The notes beneath the pieces were generated by a model that saw only the letters and a list, made by a program, of their open reading frames with translations, ran no database searches and was not told the DNA's origin. From assembly GCA_016342285.1 (NCBI GenBank), contig JAEINQ010000037.1:1-64000 (forward strand): a stretch of DNA of 64,000 bases, in the 5' to 3' direction. The DNA comes from Desulfobacterales bacterium. GTDB taxonomy: Bacteria > Desulfobacterota > Desulfobacteria > Desulfobacterales > JAEINQ01. Below are positions 42,133-51,057 of the stretch, piece by piece. Position 1 is the first letter of the stretch, and each line of letters opens with the position of its first letter. Position numbers and translations under genes: made by a program.

Positions 42133-44442
42133 TCACCGGGCCAGTTCCTCTTTGACCGCCCTGGCCAGATCAATCAGCGTGTAAGGTTTTCGCAGGTACC
42201 TGCCAGCCCCGAGCCGCTGGGCCGCGCCCACGTCCTCGGTTTCGGAAAAACCGCTGGCCAGGATCGCCTTCTGGCCCGGGTAAAGGTCAACGGCCCGCTC
42301 GTATGTTTCGCGTCCGTTCATCCCCGGCGGCATCATCATGTCCAGCAGCATCAGGTCGGCCCGGTTGCCGCGCAGATACGCCAGGGCCTTTTCCCCGCTG
42401 GAAACGGTGTGGATCCGATACCCCAGCCGGATCAGCATTCCACCGGCGATCTCCCGTTGGGCCACCTCGTCATCCACGATCAGTATCGACTCGCCGCTTC
42501 CCATGAAGCCGTCCACAAAGACGACTTCTTGCCCATCGGGAAGCATCTCCCGGGTCGCCGGCAGATAGAGGTCGAAGGTTGTGCCGTTGTCGCCGCTACG
42601 CACCTGGATAAACCCGCCATGATCCTGGACTGTATTCCAGACCACGGTAAGCCCGAGCCCCGTCCCGCTTCGGCCCATGATTTTCCGGGTATAGAAAGGC
42701 TCGAAAATGCATTCCTGATCCTCAGGGGTGATGCCCGGCCCGTCATCGGCCACGGTTAGCACCACATACTCGCCCATGGCGCCCTCCCCGGCCCCCTTGG
42801 GGGGCTCGTCCAGGTAGCGGTTCCGGGTCATGATACGCACCGTACCGTTATTTTCCAGCGATTCCATGGCGTTGGCCACCATGTTCATAAGGGTCTTTTC
42901 CAGGTGAACAGCCGACCCTTTCAGGTGGAGCAGATCCGTTCCCAAATCCACATGGACCGTCACCAATACATGGATCTGTTTCAGGGCCTTGAACTCGGGA
43001 CCCGCCATAAATTTTCCCACCAGAACGTTGAAATCAAGGATCTCTCGCTGGCTGGCCACCCCGCGGGCCACGGTAATCAGGTCGGAAACGACAGCGGCAG
43101 CCCGCTGGCCCGAATTGCGGATGGTTTCCAGGGGTTTTCGCAACCGGCTCTCCTCGGGAAGATCCAGGAGCAAGAGTTCCGGGTAACTCAACACGCCCGA
43201 AAGGATATTGTTCAGGTCGTGGGCCACGCCACCGGCCAGCAGGCCCAGGGCCTCCATCTTTCTGGCCCTGGCGAGCTTGTTTTGGAGGTCGTCCTTTTCC
43301 TGCAGGGCCTTGCGCCGCTCGGTGATGTCCCGGGTAACGCCGAGAATACCGGCCGGGATTCCGGCGGCATCCAGAATGAATGTGGCAGTCACTTCGGTCC
43401 AGACCGTCGATCCGTCCGCCCGGTAGAGTTCAGCCTCAAACGTCGCCCCACGGCTGAAATCACCCGTGGCTTCTCCCAGTGCCATTTGTTCGGCCAGGAT
43501 GTCCATGGCCGTTTTCAAGGTTTCCGGGGTCAAGGCCTGGGCCACGGACATGGTCATGAATGCCTCGGCCGACCATCCCTGCATCTTCTCGGCTGCCGGG
43601 CTGATATAGGTGAAGTTCAGGTCCAGGTCCATGGTCCAGATGACGTCGGTGATGTTCTCGGTTAAAAGACGGTAGCGCTGCTCGCTGGCCCGAAGGGACA
43701 TCTCTGCCCGGCGCCGCTCCGCCACCTCGGCCTTGAGGGTCTCACGGGCCTCGATCAGATCGGCCCTTTCCATTTTCAAAGCTTCCAGGGCATGCTGCTC
43801 CTGCCGGGACATAACCTGAAGACCCCGGACCAGAACCGCCACGGAAATCGCCGCGATCGTGTTGAGAAACATAAAGTTGAGGACAGCAATCACGGCCCTG
43901 GGCGTGGACGCGAAATGGACCGTCCCTCCCGCCAGATGCCCGCCGAGCATCATGGCACCGATCAAGGCCAGGGTCACACCGTTGGCCAGCAGAGCAATGC
44001 CCGCGGCCCGGACCCCGAGCAGCACGCCGGCGAGCACGGAAAAGCAGAAGAGCCAGGCCGGCCCGCCGCTCATCGGCCCTGCATTGACGATGACAAAAAC
44101 CCCGATGGCATAGCAGATGAAGAGGGCACAAACAGCCCTGACCTGGTAGGGAATCCGCCCGACAAAAAGCAGGCCGAAGGCTGCGACAACGGCGCTGAAG
44201 TCTCCAAGAAAAAGACCCCACAGGCGTTCGTCAAAAGCCATGAACAAAGAGGGCACCATGACAAAAAGCGCCAGCAGCAGCCCGGCCCCCAGGATGGTCC
44301 GAAGGATACGCTCCCGCCAGTACTGGAGCCCTTTTTCGCGCCCACCCACCACCGGAATCATTGAACTGCCGATGGCGGCAAAAAGACGCGCGATCCAGCC
44401 TATGCATCTGTTTTTGCTTGCCTTATAAGTGTCTTGAGTCAA
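42133..44442 (-). CDS. Hybrid sensor histidine kinase with PAS and receiver domains
   Basis: Protein of 769 residues. About six hydrophobic segments (residues 48-205) form a membrane sensor domain. A coiled coil and a PAS domain (about 250-375) follow, then the dimerisation helix with H408 in GVAHDLNNILSG, an ATPase domain (N box near 535, DDGPGI and GTGLGL) and a C-terminal receiver (from 650) with the phospho-acceptor Asp in LLDMMMP. It therefore signals by intramolecular phosphorelay. The frame starts at a TTG at 44442 with GGAAAA upstream; an ATG at 44361 is an alternative. No partner regulator is adjacent apart from the HDOD gene at 45179. Confidence 0.87.
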   Translation of the reverse strand: MTQDTYKASKNRCIGWIARLFAAIGSSMIPVVGGREKGLQYWRERILRTILGAGLLLALFVMVPSLFMAFDERLWGLFLGDFSAVVAAFGLLFVGRIPYQVRAVCALFICYAIGVFVIVNAGPMSGGPAWLFCFSVLAGVLLGVRAAGIALLANGVTLALIGAMMLGGHLAGGTVHFASTPRAVIAVLNFMFLNTIAAISVAVLVRGLQVMSRQEQHALEALKMERADLIEARETLKAEVAERRRAEMSLRASEQRYRLLTENITDVIWTMDLDLNFTYISPAAEKMQGWSAEAFMTMSVAQALTPETLKTAMDILAEQMALGEATGDFSRGATFEAELYRADGSTVWTEVTATFILDAAGIPAGILGVTRDITERRKALQEKDDLQNKLARARKMEALGLLAGGVAHDLNNILSGVLSYPELLLLDLPEESRLRKPLETIRNSGQRAAAVVSDLITVARGVASQREILDFNVLVGKFMAGPEFKALKQIHVLVTVHVDLGTDLLHLKGSAVHLEKTLMNMVANAMESLENNGTVRIMTRNRYLDEPPKGAGEGAMGEYVVLTVADDGPGITPEDQECIFEPFYTRKIMGRSGTGLGLTVVWNTVQDHGGFIQVRSGDNGTTFDLYLPATREMLPDGQEVVFVDGFMGSGESILIVDDEVAQREIAGGMLIRLGYRIHTVSSGEKALAYLRGNRADLMLLDMMMPPGMNGRETYERAVDLYPGQKAILASGFSETEDVGAAQRLGAGRYLRKPYTLIDLARAVKEELAR

Positions 44443-44749
44443 ATGTATTTTCCATTTCAGTTCAATCCACAGTCCAGCCGGCAGGAACGGGCCACCGGCC
44501 TGGAATCGGAGCCACCGTGTTTTTCCCCTGTCGGTATATTATCGGCCCTTTTGCGACAAACTTTCGTTTTTTTCAAGCCGCTGGTAAAAAATCTGACGCA
44601 AAGCCCGACGCCGACAACCGGCACGGCGTGCTGCTGCAATCCGCCGTCTTCGATTCCGGCCGGCATGGCTGCCGTCGTCAATTTTCTCAAGGTTTCGGCC
44701 CCAAGGGCCGATACCAGCGTATGGCGTTACGGCCACGATCTGGGATTGA
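44443..44749. other. Gap without a convincing gene
   Basis: 307 bp between the histidine kinase start and the kinase relic. Frames are open on both strands but have no family content and unusual proline/serine/arginine composition. It may be worn-down coding sequence of the relic at 44750-45160. The kinase promoter must lie in its left part. Confidence 0.5.
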
Positions 44750-45160
44750 ATACAGGATGCAAGATGCAAAAATCGCTCCGTTGAAGCGGTCGGGGCAAAC
44801 CATTACGACCTTGTCCTAATGGACATCCAGATGCCGGAAATGGGCGGGTACGCAGTCACCGAGAAAATTTGCGCCTGGGAAAAGAATCGTCCCCAATACA
44901 AAGCCCCTGACGATTCCCCGGAAAAACAAATCCCGTTGATGCATCAGGCCATCGCCGCCCATGATGCAGACAGGGTCCAACGGGAAGCCCACGCCATCAA
45001 GGGAGGGGCGGCCAATCTCACGGCAGACGCCCTGGCGGCGTTGGCCGCCGAGCATCCAGCAGCCAGTCGCAATGGAGACATAGCCACGGCAGAGCGGCTG
45101 ATGGAGAGATTCGAAACGGAATTTGAACAAATGAAGGCTTTCGTTTCATCGATCGTCTAA
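44750..45160 (+). pseudogene. Relic of a hybrid histidine kinase (receiver stub joined to an Hpt domain)
   Basis: The open part reads ANHYDLVLMDIQMPEMGGYA, the beta-3 strand and phospho-acceptor region of a receiver. It then jumps after about 20 residues to an Hpt-like helix (HAIKGGAANLTADALAALA) with the phosphohistidine in AHAIKGG. A normal receiver needs about 60 more residues, and nothing recognisable lies upstream, so both an internal deletion and loss of the 5' part are likely. The first in-frame ATG (44819) has no ribosome site. It stands 18 bp before the HDOD response regulator, which may once have been its partner. Confidence 0.65.
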
Positions 45161-45178
45161 CAAACCTCAGGGGGAAAC

Positions 45179-46468
45179 ATGAAAATACTGATTGCCGACG
45201 ACGAAATGGTCAGCCGAAGCAAACTTCAAACCATCATGAGCCGTTTTGGTCAATGCAAGGCCGTGGCTGCCGGTACCGAGGCGATAGGGGCGTTTGAGCA
45301 GGCCTGGGAGGCCGAAGCCACCTATGATTTGGTCATGCTGGACATCTCCATGCCGGATCTGGACGGGCCGGAGGTACTGACAAGGATCAGGACCTTTGAA
45401 AGAACCCAAAAGGTGCCCGAATCCCGGCGGACCGTCGTGGTGATGGTCACCTCCCATGCGGAGCGGGACCATATTGTCAGTTGCCTGCAGCGGGGCTGCA
45501 ACGACTATATCGTCAAGCCGTTTTCCATGGAAACCATTCGACACAAGATGAGCCGTCTCAAATTCCATGGCGACTCGACTGCCCCGACAAACGAAGATAA
45601 CGGTCACGGGTCGACCATTGATGTCGAAGATCTGATTCGGGAAGTCACCGAGCAGTTCGAACGCGATGAAATCACCCTGCCCACTTCTCCGCGGCTCACC
45701 ATGGCCTTTCGACAGATGATTCTCGAAGGCGCCGGATTCGAACAATTCGCCGACCTGCTGCGCGGGGATCCGGCAGTGGCCGCCGAGTTGATCCGCGTCT
45801 CCAATTCAGCCCTGTATCGCGGGGTCGAGGAAAGTCAATCCGTCGAACACGCCATCGCCAGGCTGGGAACCGGCATCACGGAACAGATCGTGGCCTCCAT
45901 CTGCCACCGGGCCCTTTTCGTCCAAAAGCAGAAACGCTACGCGTCCCTCCTGGAACGCCTGTGGCAGCACTCCCTGGCCACAGGCCACGCCTGCGACCTC
46001 ATTGTCGCGGAAGTCGCCCCTGAAATACAGGATGAAGCGTTCACCATGGGCCTGCTGCATGACGTGGGGTGGCTGCTTCTCATTCAGATCCTGTCGGAGC
46101 TTGAATTGAAAAGGCGGTTTCGTGACGGAATGCCGGCTGATGAACGCATTGCCATGATCGAGACTCACCACGGCGATTTTGGCGCCAGGGTTTTTGAAAA
46201 ATGGGCATTTCCTGATAAATATCAGCAGATCTCACGGTTTCATCACGACCCGGCCATGACCGACAACCCCACCACGGACCTGTGGGTGGTCCATTTGGCC
46301 AATCTGCTGGCCATCAATGCCGGCTTTGCCATTGGGGAGAATGCGGACGCCGGCGCTCTCCACGAATCCGATGCCGCCCAGCGGCTGAACCTGTCGGAAG
46401 AAAGCCTCGCTGCCATGGGCGACCAGCTCCAGGAACGAATGGCGGCTCTGGACGGTCTGCTGGCTTAA
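45179..46468 (+). CDS. HDOD-domain response regulator
   Basis: Protein of 429 residues. Residues 1-120 form a receiver (IADDE acidic pocket, phospho-acceptor Asp in VMLDISMPDLDG, Lys in IVKPFSM). Residues about 160-370 form an HDOD domain (RVSNSALYRG, AIARLGTG, GLLHDVGWLLL), an inactive HD-type fold used in signalling. Such proteins control motility, biofilm or cell division through protein contacts. AGGGGGAAAC precedes the ATG at 45179. It could receive phosphate from the kinase at 42133 or from the lost kinase next door. Confidence 0.9.
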   Translation: MKILIADDEMVSRSKLQTIMSRFGQCKAVAAGTEAIGAFEQAWEAEATYDLVMLDISMPDLDGPEVLTRIRTFERTQKVPESRRTVVVMVTSHAERDHIVSCLQRGCNDYIVKPFSMETIRHKMSRLKFHGDSTAPTNEDNGHGSTIDVEDLIREVTEQFERDEITLPTSPRLTMAFRQMILEGAGFEQFADLLRGDPAVAAELIRVSNSALYRGVEESQSVEHAIARLGTGITEQIVASICHRALFVQKQKRYASLLERLWQHSLATGHACDLIVAEVAPEIQDEAFTMGLLHDVGWLLLIQILSELELKRRFRDGMPADERIAMIETHHGDFGARVFEKWAFPDKYQQISRFHHDPAMTDNPTTDLWVVHLANLLAINAGFAIGENADAGALHESDAAQRLNLSEESLAAMGDQLQERMAALDGLLA

Positions 46469-46624
46469 CAATTTGATATTGTACTAGGCCCTCCTTAGGA
46501 AGGATTAATGTCCAATTCTCAATGTTCAAGGAAGGATCTTCACTTCAGATTTGGCCGCGGCTACGCAGCCGATGGCATTGATGTGCGTTGTGACAAAACC
46601 ATCCATGTTTGATCAGTCATCCCC

Positions 46625-47014
46625 CTACTCACCCGAAATGGCCGGAATCGGTCGGAGACGTTTTCCCCGGTCCAGACACACCAGATGGATCACCGCGCGC
46701 ACCGCAGGCTTGGTCCCATCCGGCCGCCAGGCCTCCTGGTGCCAGATGAGCCGGTAATCGCTTTCCCGCTCAAAGATGGTCCGAATGTCCAGCAGGTCTC
46801 CGAATTCGGCGCCATCAAAATAGCCGATGTCGGCCTTGTAGACGGCAAACCCCAGCCCATCTTCCTTCCACAGCCGGACCAGTTCCGGCGCACCGATCAC
46901 CGCCTCCCTGGCCCGCTCGAAATATTTCAGGTAGTTGGCATGATACACCACACCGGAATGGTCGGTGTCTTCGTAATAGATTTGAACCGGCAGATGGTAG
47001 ACACGGCTTGGCAT
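46625..47014 (-). CDS. ybgC: YbgC-type acyl-CoA thioesterase
   Basis: Hotdog-fold thioesterase of 129 residues. The motif YYEDTDHSGVVYHANYLKYFERAREA contains the catalytic Asp and the typical helix start. It hydrolyses short-chain or hydroxybenzoyl acyl-CoA and is often linked with the Tol-Pal system, but no tol gene is in the window. AAGGATTGAAC precedes the ATG at 47014, chosen over 47143. Downstream is a short repeat-like stretch (46507-46533). Confidence 0.85.
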   Translation of the reverse strand: MPSRVYHLPVQIYYEDTDHSGVVYHANYLKYFERAREAVIGAPELVRLWKEDGLGFAVYKADIGYFDGAEFGDLLDIRTIFERESDYRLIWHQEAWRPDGTKPAVRAVIHLVCLDRGKRLRPIPAISGE

Positions 47015-47384
47015 GTTCAATCCTTTCGCCCGGAATGCCTTGTAAATGAAACACCGCAGATGCATGCAAGAGTCAGGAGCACCTCTATCATTCGTTGAAA
47101 AATCCAATCTGTCGCAATCTACCCGGACCGCCGGCAATGTCAATACGCATGGCCGTATTCATCGGAAACCTTCGCATTGCCGCCCTGAGCATGAGCCCAA
47201 ACCTCGGACCAATCCTGCTGATCCTCGGATTCATGGGATGGTTCAAAACGTACCGTTTAACATTCCCCGAATCCCTATTCTGAACCCTTCCCGTACCGTC
47301 CATCGCCCCTTATTGAAACTCTGAATAACGCATTATTGGAAATATATCCAAAGCTTACCGTTATAGAAATCTGTCGGTTATTGG

Positions 47385-47403
47385 TTTGGCACGGATATTG
47401 TTT
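47385..47403 (+). promoter_or_regulatory. Sigma54-like promoter element
   Basis: TTTGGCACGGATATTGTTT matches the consensus TTGGCACG-N4-TTGC except at the last base of the -12 element (GT instead of GC). It lies about 235 bp upstream of aprB. Two sigma54 activator genes lie 7-11 kb away. Whether this site fires cannot be judged from one mismatch. Confidence 0.35.
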
Positions 47404-47422
47404 GTTTTTTTAGGTATGCCGA

Positions 47423-47436
47423 TTGATGAAAATCAA
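47423..47436. promoter_or_regulatory. FNR/CRP-family box upstream of aprBA
   Basis: TTGATGAAAATCAA matches TTGAT-N4-ATCAA, the FNR consensus, without mismatch. It is extended by one G/C pair on each side. A possible sigma70 promoter (TTGAAT at 47452, TATTTA at 47475, 17-bp spacer) follows, which would place the box about 57 bases before transcription start. FNR-like regulators such as HcpR are known to control sulfate-reduction genes. Confidence 0.6.
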
Positions 47437-47635
47437 TCGTAAATCTCTCTTTTGAATACCGCATTGAAGCAGTCTATTTAAATTCGAAACAGGCCTGTTG
47501 AATGGTTTAAATGAAAATAGACACCGTAAGGGTTTGGACCGAACCGCATGTCATGGATTCCAAGGGGGTGATCTCTTGTTCTTGATCATATTTCCGAAAC
47601 GGCTATGAAAAATTTTAACGGCAAAGGAGGAAAAA

Positions 47636-48079
47636 ATGCCAAGTTTTGTCATCGATGAAAAATGCGATGGTTGCAAGGGCGGGGATAAAACGGCATGCAT
47701 GTACATCTGTCCCAATGATTTGATGGTGCTGGATGCAGACCGGATGAAGGCTTTCAACTGCGAGCCGGATATGTGCTGGGAGTGCTACAACTGCGTCAAA
47801 ATCTGTCCGACCCAGGCGATTGAAGTCCGGGGATACGCTGATTTTACACCACTTGGTGGCAGCGTTGTCCCCATGCGCGGCTCAGAGGACATCATGTGGA
47901 CCGTCAAATTCAGGGGGGGCACGATCAAGCGGTTCAAATTTCCCATCCGGACCACGCCGGAAGGGGAAGCCAAGCCGGACGGTGGATTTGGTGTGGGGCC
48001 GGGCATCCTGGATGACCAGCTCCTGTTTACGGAACCGGCATCCTTGAAAGCCGATACACTCTGGACACTCGGAGACTAA
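47636..48079 (+). CDS. aprB: Adenylylsulfate reductase, beta subunit
   Basis: AprB of 147 residues, the ferredoxin subunit of dissimilatory APS reductase. It has two [4Fe-4S] motifs: CDGCKGGDKTACMYICP (with the inserted loop typical of AprB) and CWECYNCVKICP. The C-terminal tail wraps the alpha subunit. It delivers two electrons to FAD in AprA for the reduction of adenylyl sulfate to sulfite and AMP, in the cytoplasm. AAAGGAGG precedes the ATG. It is followed after 6 bp by aprA. No sat or qmoAB lies beside it. Confidence 0.96.
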   Translation: MPSFVIDEKCDGCKGGDKTACMYICPNDLMVLDADRMKAFNCEPDMCWECYNCVKICPTQAIEVRGYADFTPLGGSVVPMRGSEDIMWTVKFRGGTIKRFKFPIRTTPEGEAKPDGGFGVGPGILDDQLLFTEPASLKADTLWTLGD

Positions 48080-48085
48080 GGGGGG

Positions 48086-50044
48086 ATGAATATGCAAGAA
48101 TTCAAGATCGTCGAGGTAACCACCGATCTTTTGATTATCGGCCCGGGGATGGCCGGTTCCGGAGCATGCGTGGAAGGCGCTCACTGGGCCAAAGAAAACG
48201 GTATAAAAATGACCGTGGTTGACAAAGCCGCCATGGAACGAAGCGGCGCCGTAGGGATGGGCCTTTCCGCCATCAATCAGTATCAGGGCGAAAACACCCC
48301 AATCGATTACCTCAGTTACGTGCGCCAGGACCTCATGGGCCTTTGCCGGGACGACCTGGTCATGGATATATCCAGGCATGTTAACGGGTCGGTCCACATG
48401 CTCGAAAAATACGGGCTTCCAATCTGGACGGATCCGGATGGAAACTATGTTCATGAAGGCCGCTGGCAGTTGATGATCAATGGGGAATCCTACAAGGCCA
48501 TTGTTGCCGAGGCCGGCAAGAATGCGGTCGGCATAGACAATATCATCGAACGGGTATTCGTCGTTCGCCTGCTACTGGACAAAAACGATAAAAACAAAGT
48601 GGCGGGCGCCATCGGCTTCAGCGTACGGGATCCCGAAATTTATATATTCAAATTCAAGGCGTGTATTGTCAGCGCCGGCGGTGCGGTTCACGTTTTCAGG
48701 CCGCGGTCCACCGGTGAAGGTCTCGGCAGGGCATGGTATCCGCCCTGGAACGCCGGATCGAGTTCCTATCTGACCACCACGGCTGGCGCCGAAATGACAT
48801 CCCAGGAAGTGGTCTTTATTCCGGGAAGGTTCAAGGACGGTTACGGCCCGGTCGGGGCATGGTTCCTCCTGTTCAAGGCCTCGGCCACGTCTGCCACCGG
48901 ATTCAATTACATGGCCGAAGGGTTGGCCGAGGGGGGCGAATTGCACAACTGGCCCCCTTACGGAGAGGTAAAACCGATCCCCACCTGCCTCCGGAATCAT
49001 CTGATGATGATCGAAATGTACCAAAAAGGCGATGGCCCCATCTTTATCCATACGGACAAGGCGATTGCCAAACTTGCCGAGCAGGCACCGGATGAAAAAG
49101 CCTACAAAAAAGAGCTCAAGAAACTCGAGGCCGAGGCATGGGAGGATTTTCTCGACATGACCATCAGCCAGGCGGTTCTCTGGGCGGCAAAAGATGTCTT
49201 CCCCGAGGAAGGGCCCTCGGAGATCATGCCGTCCGAGCCTTACTTTATCGGCTCCCACTCCGGTGCTTCCGGAGCCTGGACCAGTGGGCCAGAGGATATT
49301 CAAAACGATGAATCCAAAAACGAGTATTTCTGGGGCTATAACCGAATGACCACGGTCAAGGGGCTGTTTGCCGCCGGGGACGGGGTCGGTGTTTCGAGCC
49401 ATAAATTCTCTTCAGGATCCTTTACCGAAGGGCGGATTGCGGCCAAAGCAGCGGTAAAATATTGTGTGGACAATCCTGCAATGCCTGAATTCGACGCCGC
49501 AGAGGTAGAAAAACTCAAGCAACGGATCGCCGCCCCGCTCAAACACTACGAAGCACATAAGGCTTACACCACCTTGGGGACCACCGACAAGAAATACGAT
49601 CTGCCGGTAGAAGAGGTCAATCCGAATTATATTACCCCAAAGATGGCCATGTTCCGCCTCAACAAGATCATGGATGAATATGTGGCCGGTTGGGGTTCCC
49701 AGTACAATTGCAATTCGATTACGCTGAATATCGCCCTGGATCTGCTCAAAATGCTCAAAGAGGATCTGTCCAAACTCGCCGCGCGAAACCTTCATGAACT
49801 GATGCGGTGTTGGGAAAACGTTCACCGGGTCCAGATCGCCGAGGCCCACACCCGCCACAAATTGTACCGCGAGGAAACCCGATGGCCGGGATATTACTAC
49901 CGATCGGATTTCAAGAAAATGGACGAGGACAAATGGGGCAAGGTGTTCGTCAACTCGGTCTACGATGCGGACAAGGATGAGTTTACCATGCTCACCCGGC
50001 CGATCGTACACCTCGTGGAAATCAAAGAAGTTGTAGGCATGTGA
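48086..50044 (+). CDS. aprA: Adenylylsulfate reductase, alpha subunit
   Basis: AprA of 652 residues, the FAD subunit. The nucleotide loop reads IIGPGMAGSGAC, the substrate-channel segment is EGRWQLMINGESYK, and VSAGGAVHVFRPRS and GVSSHKFSSGSFTEGRIA contact the flavin. These match dissimilatory APS reductases. It catalyses reduction of APS, the second step of sulfate reduction, with electrons from AprB. AGGGGGG precedes the ATG at 48086; a second ATG at 48092 is also possible. A strong hairpin follows at 50059. Confidence 0.97.
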   Translation: MNMQEFKIVEVTTDLLIIGPGMAGSGACVEGAHWAKENGIKMTVVDKAAMERSGAVGMGLSAINQYQGENTPIDYLSYVRQDLMGLCRDDLVMDISRHVNGSVHMLEKYGLPIWTDPDGNYVHEGRWQLMINGESYKAIVAEAGKNAVGIDNIIERVFVVRLLLDKNDKNKVAGAIGFSVRDPEIYIFKFKACIVSAGGAVHVFRPRSTGEGLGRAWYPPWNAGSSSYLTTTAGAEMTSQEVVFIPGRFKDGYGPVGAWFLLFKASATSATGFNYMAEGLAEGGELHNWPPYGEVKPIPTCLRNHLMMIEMYQKGDGPIFIHTDKAIAKLAEQAPDEKAYKKELKKLEAEAWEDFLDMTISQAVLWAAKDVFPEEGPSEIMPSEPYFIGSHSGASGAWTSGPEDIQNDESKNEYFWGYNRMTTVKGLFAAGDGVGVSSHKFSSGSFTEGRIAAKAAVKYCVDNPAMPEFDAAEVEKLKQRIAAPLKHYEAHKAYTTLGTTDKKYDLPVEEVNPNYITPKMAMFRLNKIMDEYVAGWGSQYNCNSITLNIALDLLKMLKEDLSKLAARNLHELMRCWENVHRVQIAEAHTRHKLYREETRWPGYYYRSDFKKMDEDKWGKVFVNSVYDADKDEFTMLTRPIVHLVEIKEVVGM

Positions 50045-50058
50045 CCCCCGCGCTCTAC

Positions 50059-50085
50059 CCCGGGCGCCGATATCCGGCGCCCGGG
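50059..50085 (+). terminator. Terminator-like hairpin after aprA
   Basis: CCCGGGCGCCG pairs perfectly with CGGCGCCCGGG over 11 bp around ATATC, 15 bases after the aprA stop. The run after it (ATGTACCTTCTTT) is only partly T-rich. It probably ends or stabilises the aprBA transcript and separates it from the gene at 50230. Confidence 0.75.
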
Positions 50086-50229
50086 ATGTACCTTCTTTAC
50101 GACGATTGACTTCACCCTATAGTTGCATAAAAATACTACGATTTCACCCTTTTCGCCTTGGCTCTGGAGCCCTCCGACTTTTGCAACGTTAGGGTTCAAG
50201 TTTCTTGACCCAATTTAAAGGATGAGAAA

Positions 50230-50577
50230 ATGCCGGGCACGGGCAGGCACGAAAAAATCGTTGAGCGGGTGACGGAGATTTACGTGGCGGTTTTTCCCGT
50301 CCCGGTCGGTGAATACCGGATGGCGGAGGTCATATTGGCCGGCTATCAAAAAGATCCAAATATTCCTAACAGATACCAGGTACGGGCGACGGTAGAAACC
50401 CATACGGAAGCGATACAGGATCTGGTGGAACTCTGCGATGAAATCGTTGAGGATCAAGAGGAGATAGACTCTTATCGGTTATTGAAATTCGATGAAGACG
50501 GAATCCATATCCTGAGCCCCGATAATTTCCGGACGTTTGAGCAGTCATACACCCCTGTCCGGTGGGGCTTTTGCTGA
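50230..50577 (+). CDS. Hypothetical protein downstream of aprBA
   Basis: Protein of 115 residues, not recognised. It begins basic and then has a beta-rich stretch (EIYVAVFPVPVGEYRMAEVILAG), an acidic helix (DLVELCDEIVEDQEEID) and a short C-terminal part ending in FC. No signal peptide. AAAGGATGAGAAA precedes the ATG. The position after aprBA, where qmoA usually lies, is striking, but the hairpin at 50059 argues for separate transcription. A two-layer alpha/beta fold is possible. Confidence 0.55.
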   Translation: MPGTGRHEKIVERVTEIYVAVFPVPVGEYRMAEVILAGYQKDPNIPNRYQVRATVETHTEAIQDLVELCDEIVEDQEEIDSYRLLKFDEDGIHILSPDNFRTFEQSYTPVRWGFC

Positions 50578-50771
50578 TATCGATCCCGTCTTGCCAAGGT
50601 ACCTGTGTAATGCCATACAGGTATCCTCCTGCGGCAGCCGCAAGAGACTGGTCCCCTCAAGCGGCTGCCGTTCGTTTAAAATGCGGGTTTGAAACACACG
50701 CCCAGTGAGCACCGGGCGGAAAATTTTAAAACAGCTCAAGTTGTCGGGTCCGAGCTCTGGAGGCATAGACC

Positions 50772-51026
50772 ATGACCGGACAGGGAAACACGGGAAAAAC
50801 TGAAAACTGGTTTGACCGTGGTTATCAAAAAGGAGCGGAATTCGCCAACCACGAAGCGGACTACGATGAACTGGCCGCCGTGTACCGGGCAGGCGCGATT
50901 CCAACGAATTGGGATCTCTACCGCGCTGAAATCCTGCATCGGCATATGGGAAACAAGGAATTTGATTTTCAGGCATACGCTGCCGGTTTTGCCCGGGCTT
51001 GCATCGAATTTTTCGAAAAAATTTAG
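50772..51026 (+). CDS. Small hypothetical protein
   Basis: Protein of 84 residues, soluble, rich in aromatic and charged residues (WFDRGYQKGAEFANHEADYDEL). Not recognised. GAGG stands 8 bases before the ATG. The gene ends 31 bp before the SEC-C protein gene in the same direction, so the two are probably co-expressed. It is short but has regular helix-forming composition, which supports a real gene. Confidence 0.55.
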   Translation: MTGQGNTGKTENWFDRGYQKGAEFANHEADYDELAAVYRAGAIPTNWDLYRAEILHRHMGNKEFDFQAYAAGFARACIEFFEKI

Positions 51027-51057
51027 ACGCTGCCCCCATGACGCGAAAAGGACATCT

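Larger units (their letters stand above)
47015..47635. other. Intergenic region upstream of aprBA
   Basis: 621 bp without a convincing gene. The left part (47140-47330) holds only frames with poor protein content. The right part (47380-47635) carries a sigma54-like site, an FNR-type palindrome, a possible sigma70 promoter and the strong ribosome site AAAGGAGGAAAAA of aprB. A long leader of about 150 bases is therefore likely on the aprBA transcript. Confidence 0.6.

Noticed and set aside
46530..46624. 26-codon minus-strand frame after ybgC (MDGFVTTHINAIGCVAAAK)
   Set aside because: Looks protein-like, but is too short and has no upstream signal to call a gene.
47088..47303. Minus- and plus-strand frames between ybgC and aprB
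   Set aside because: Low-quality frames with no ribosome site, family motif or steady composition.
47385..47403. Sigma54 promoter as the sole aprBA promoter
   Set aside because: One mismatch in the critical -12 pair and a distance of about 235 bp make this only a candidate; it is listed at low confidence.
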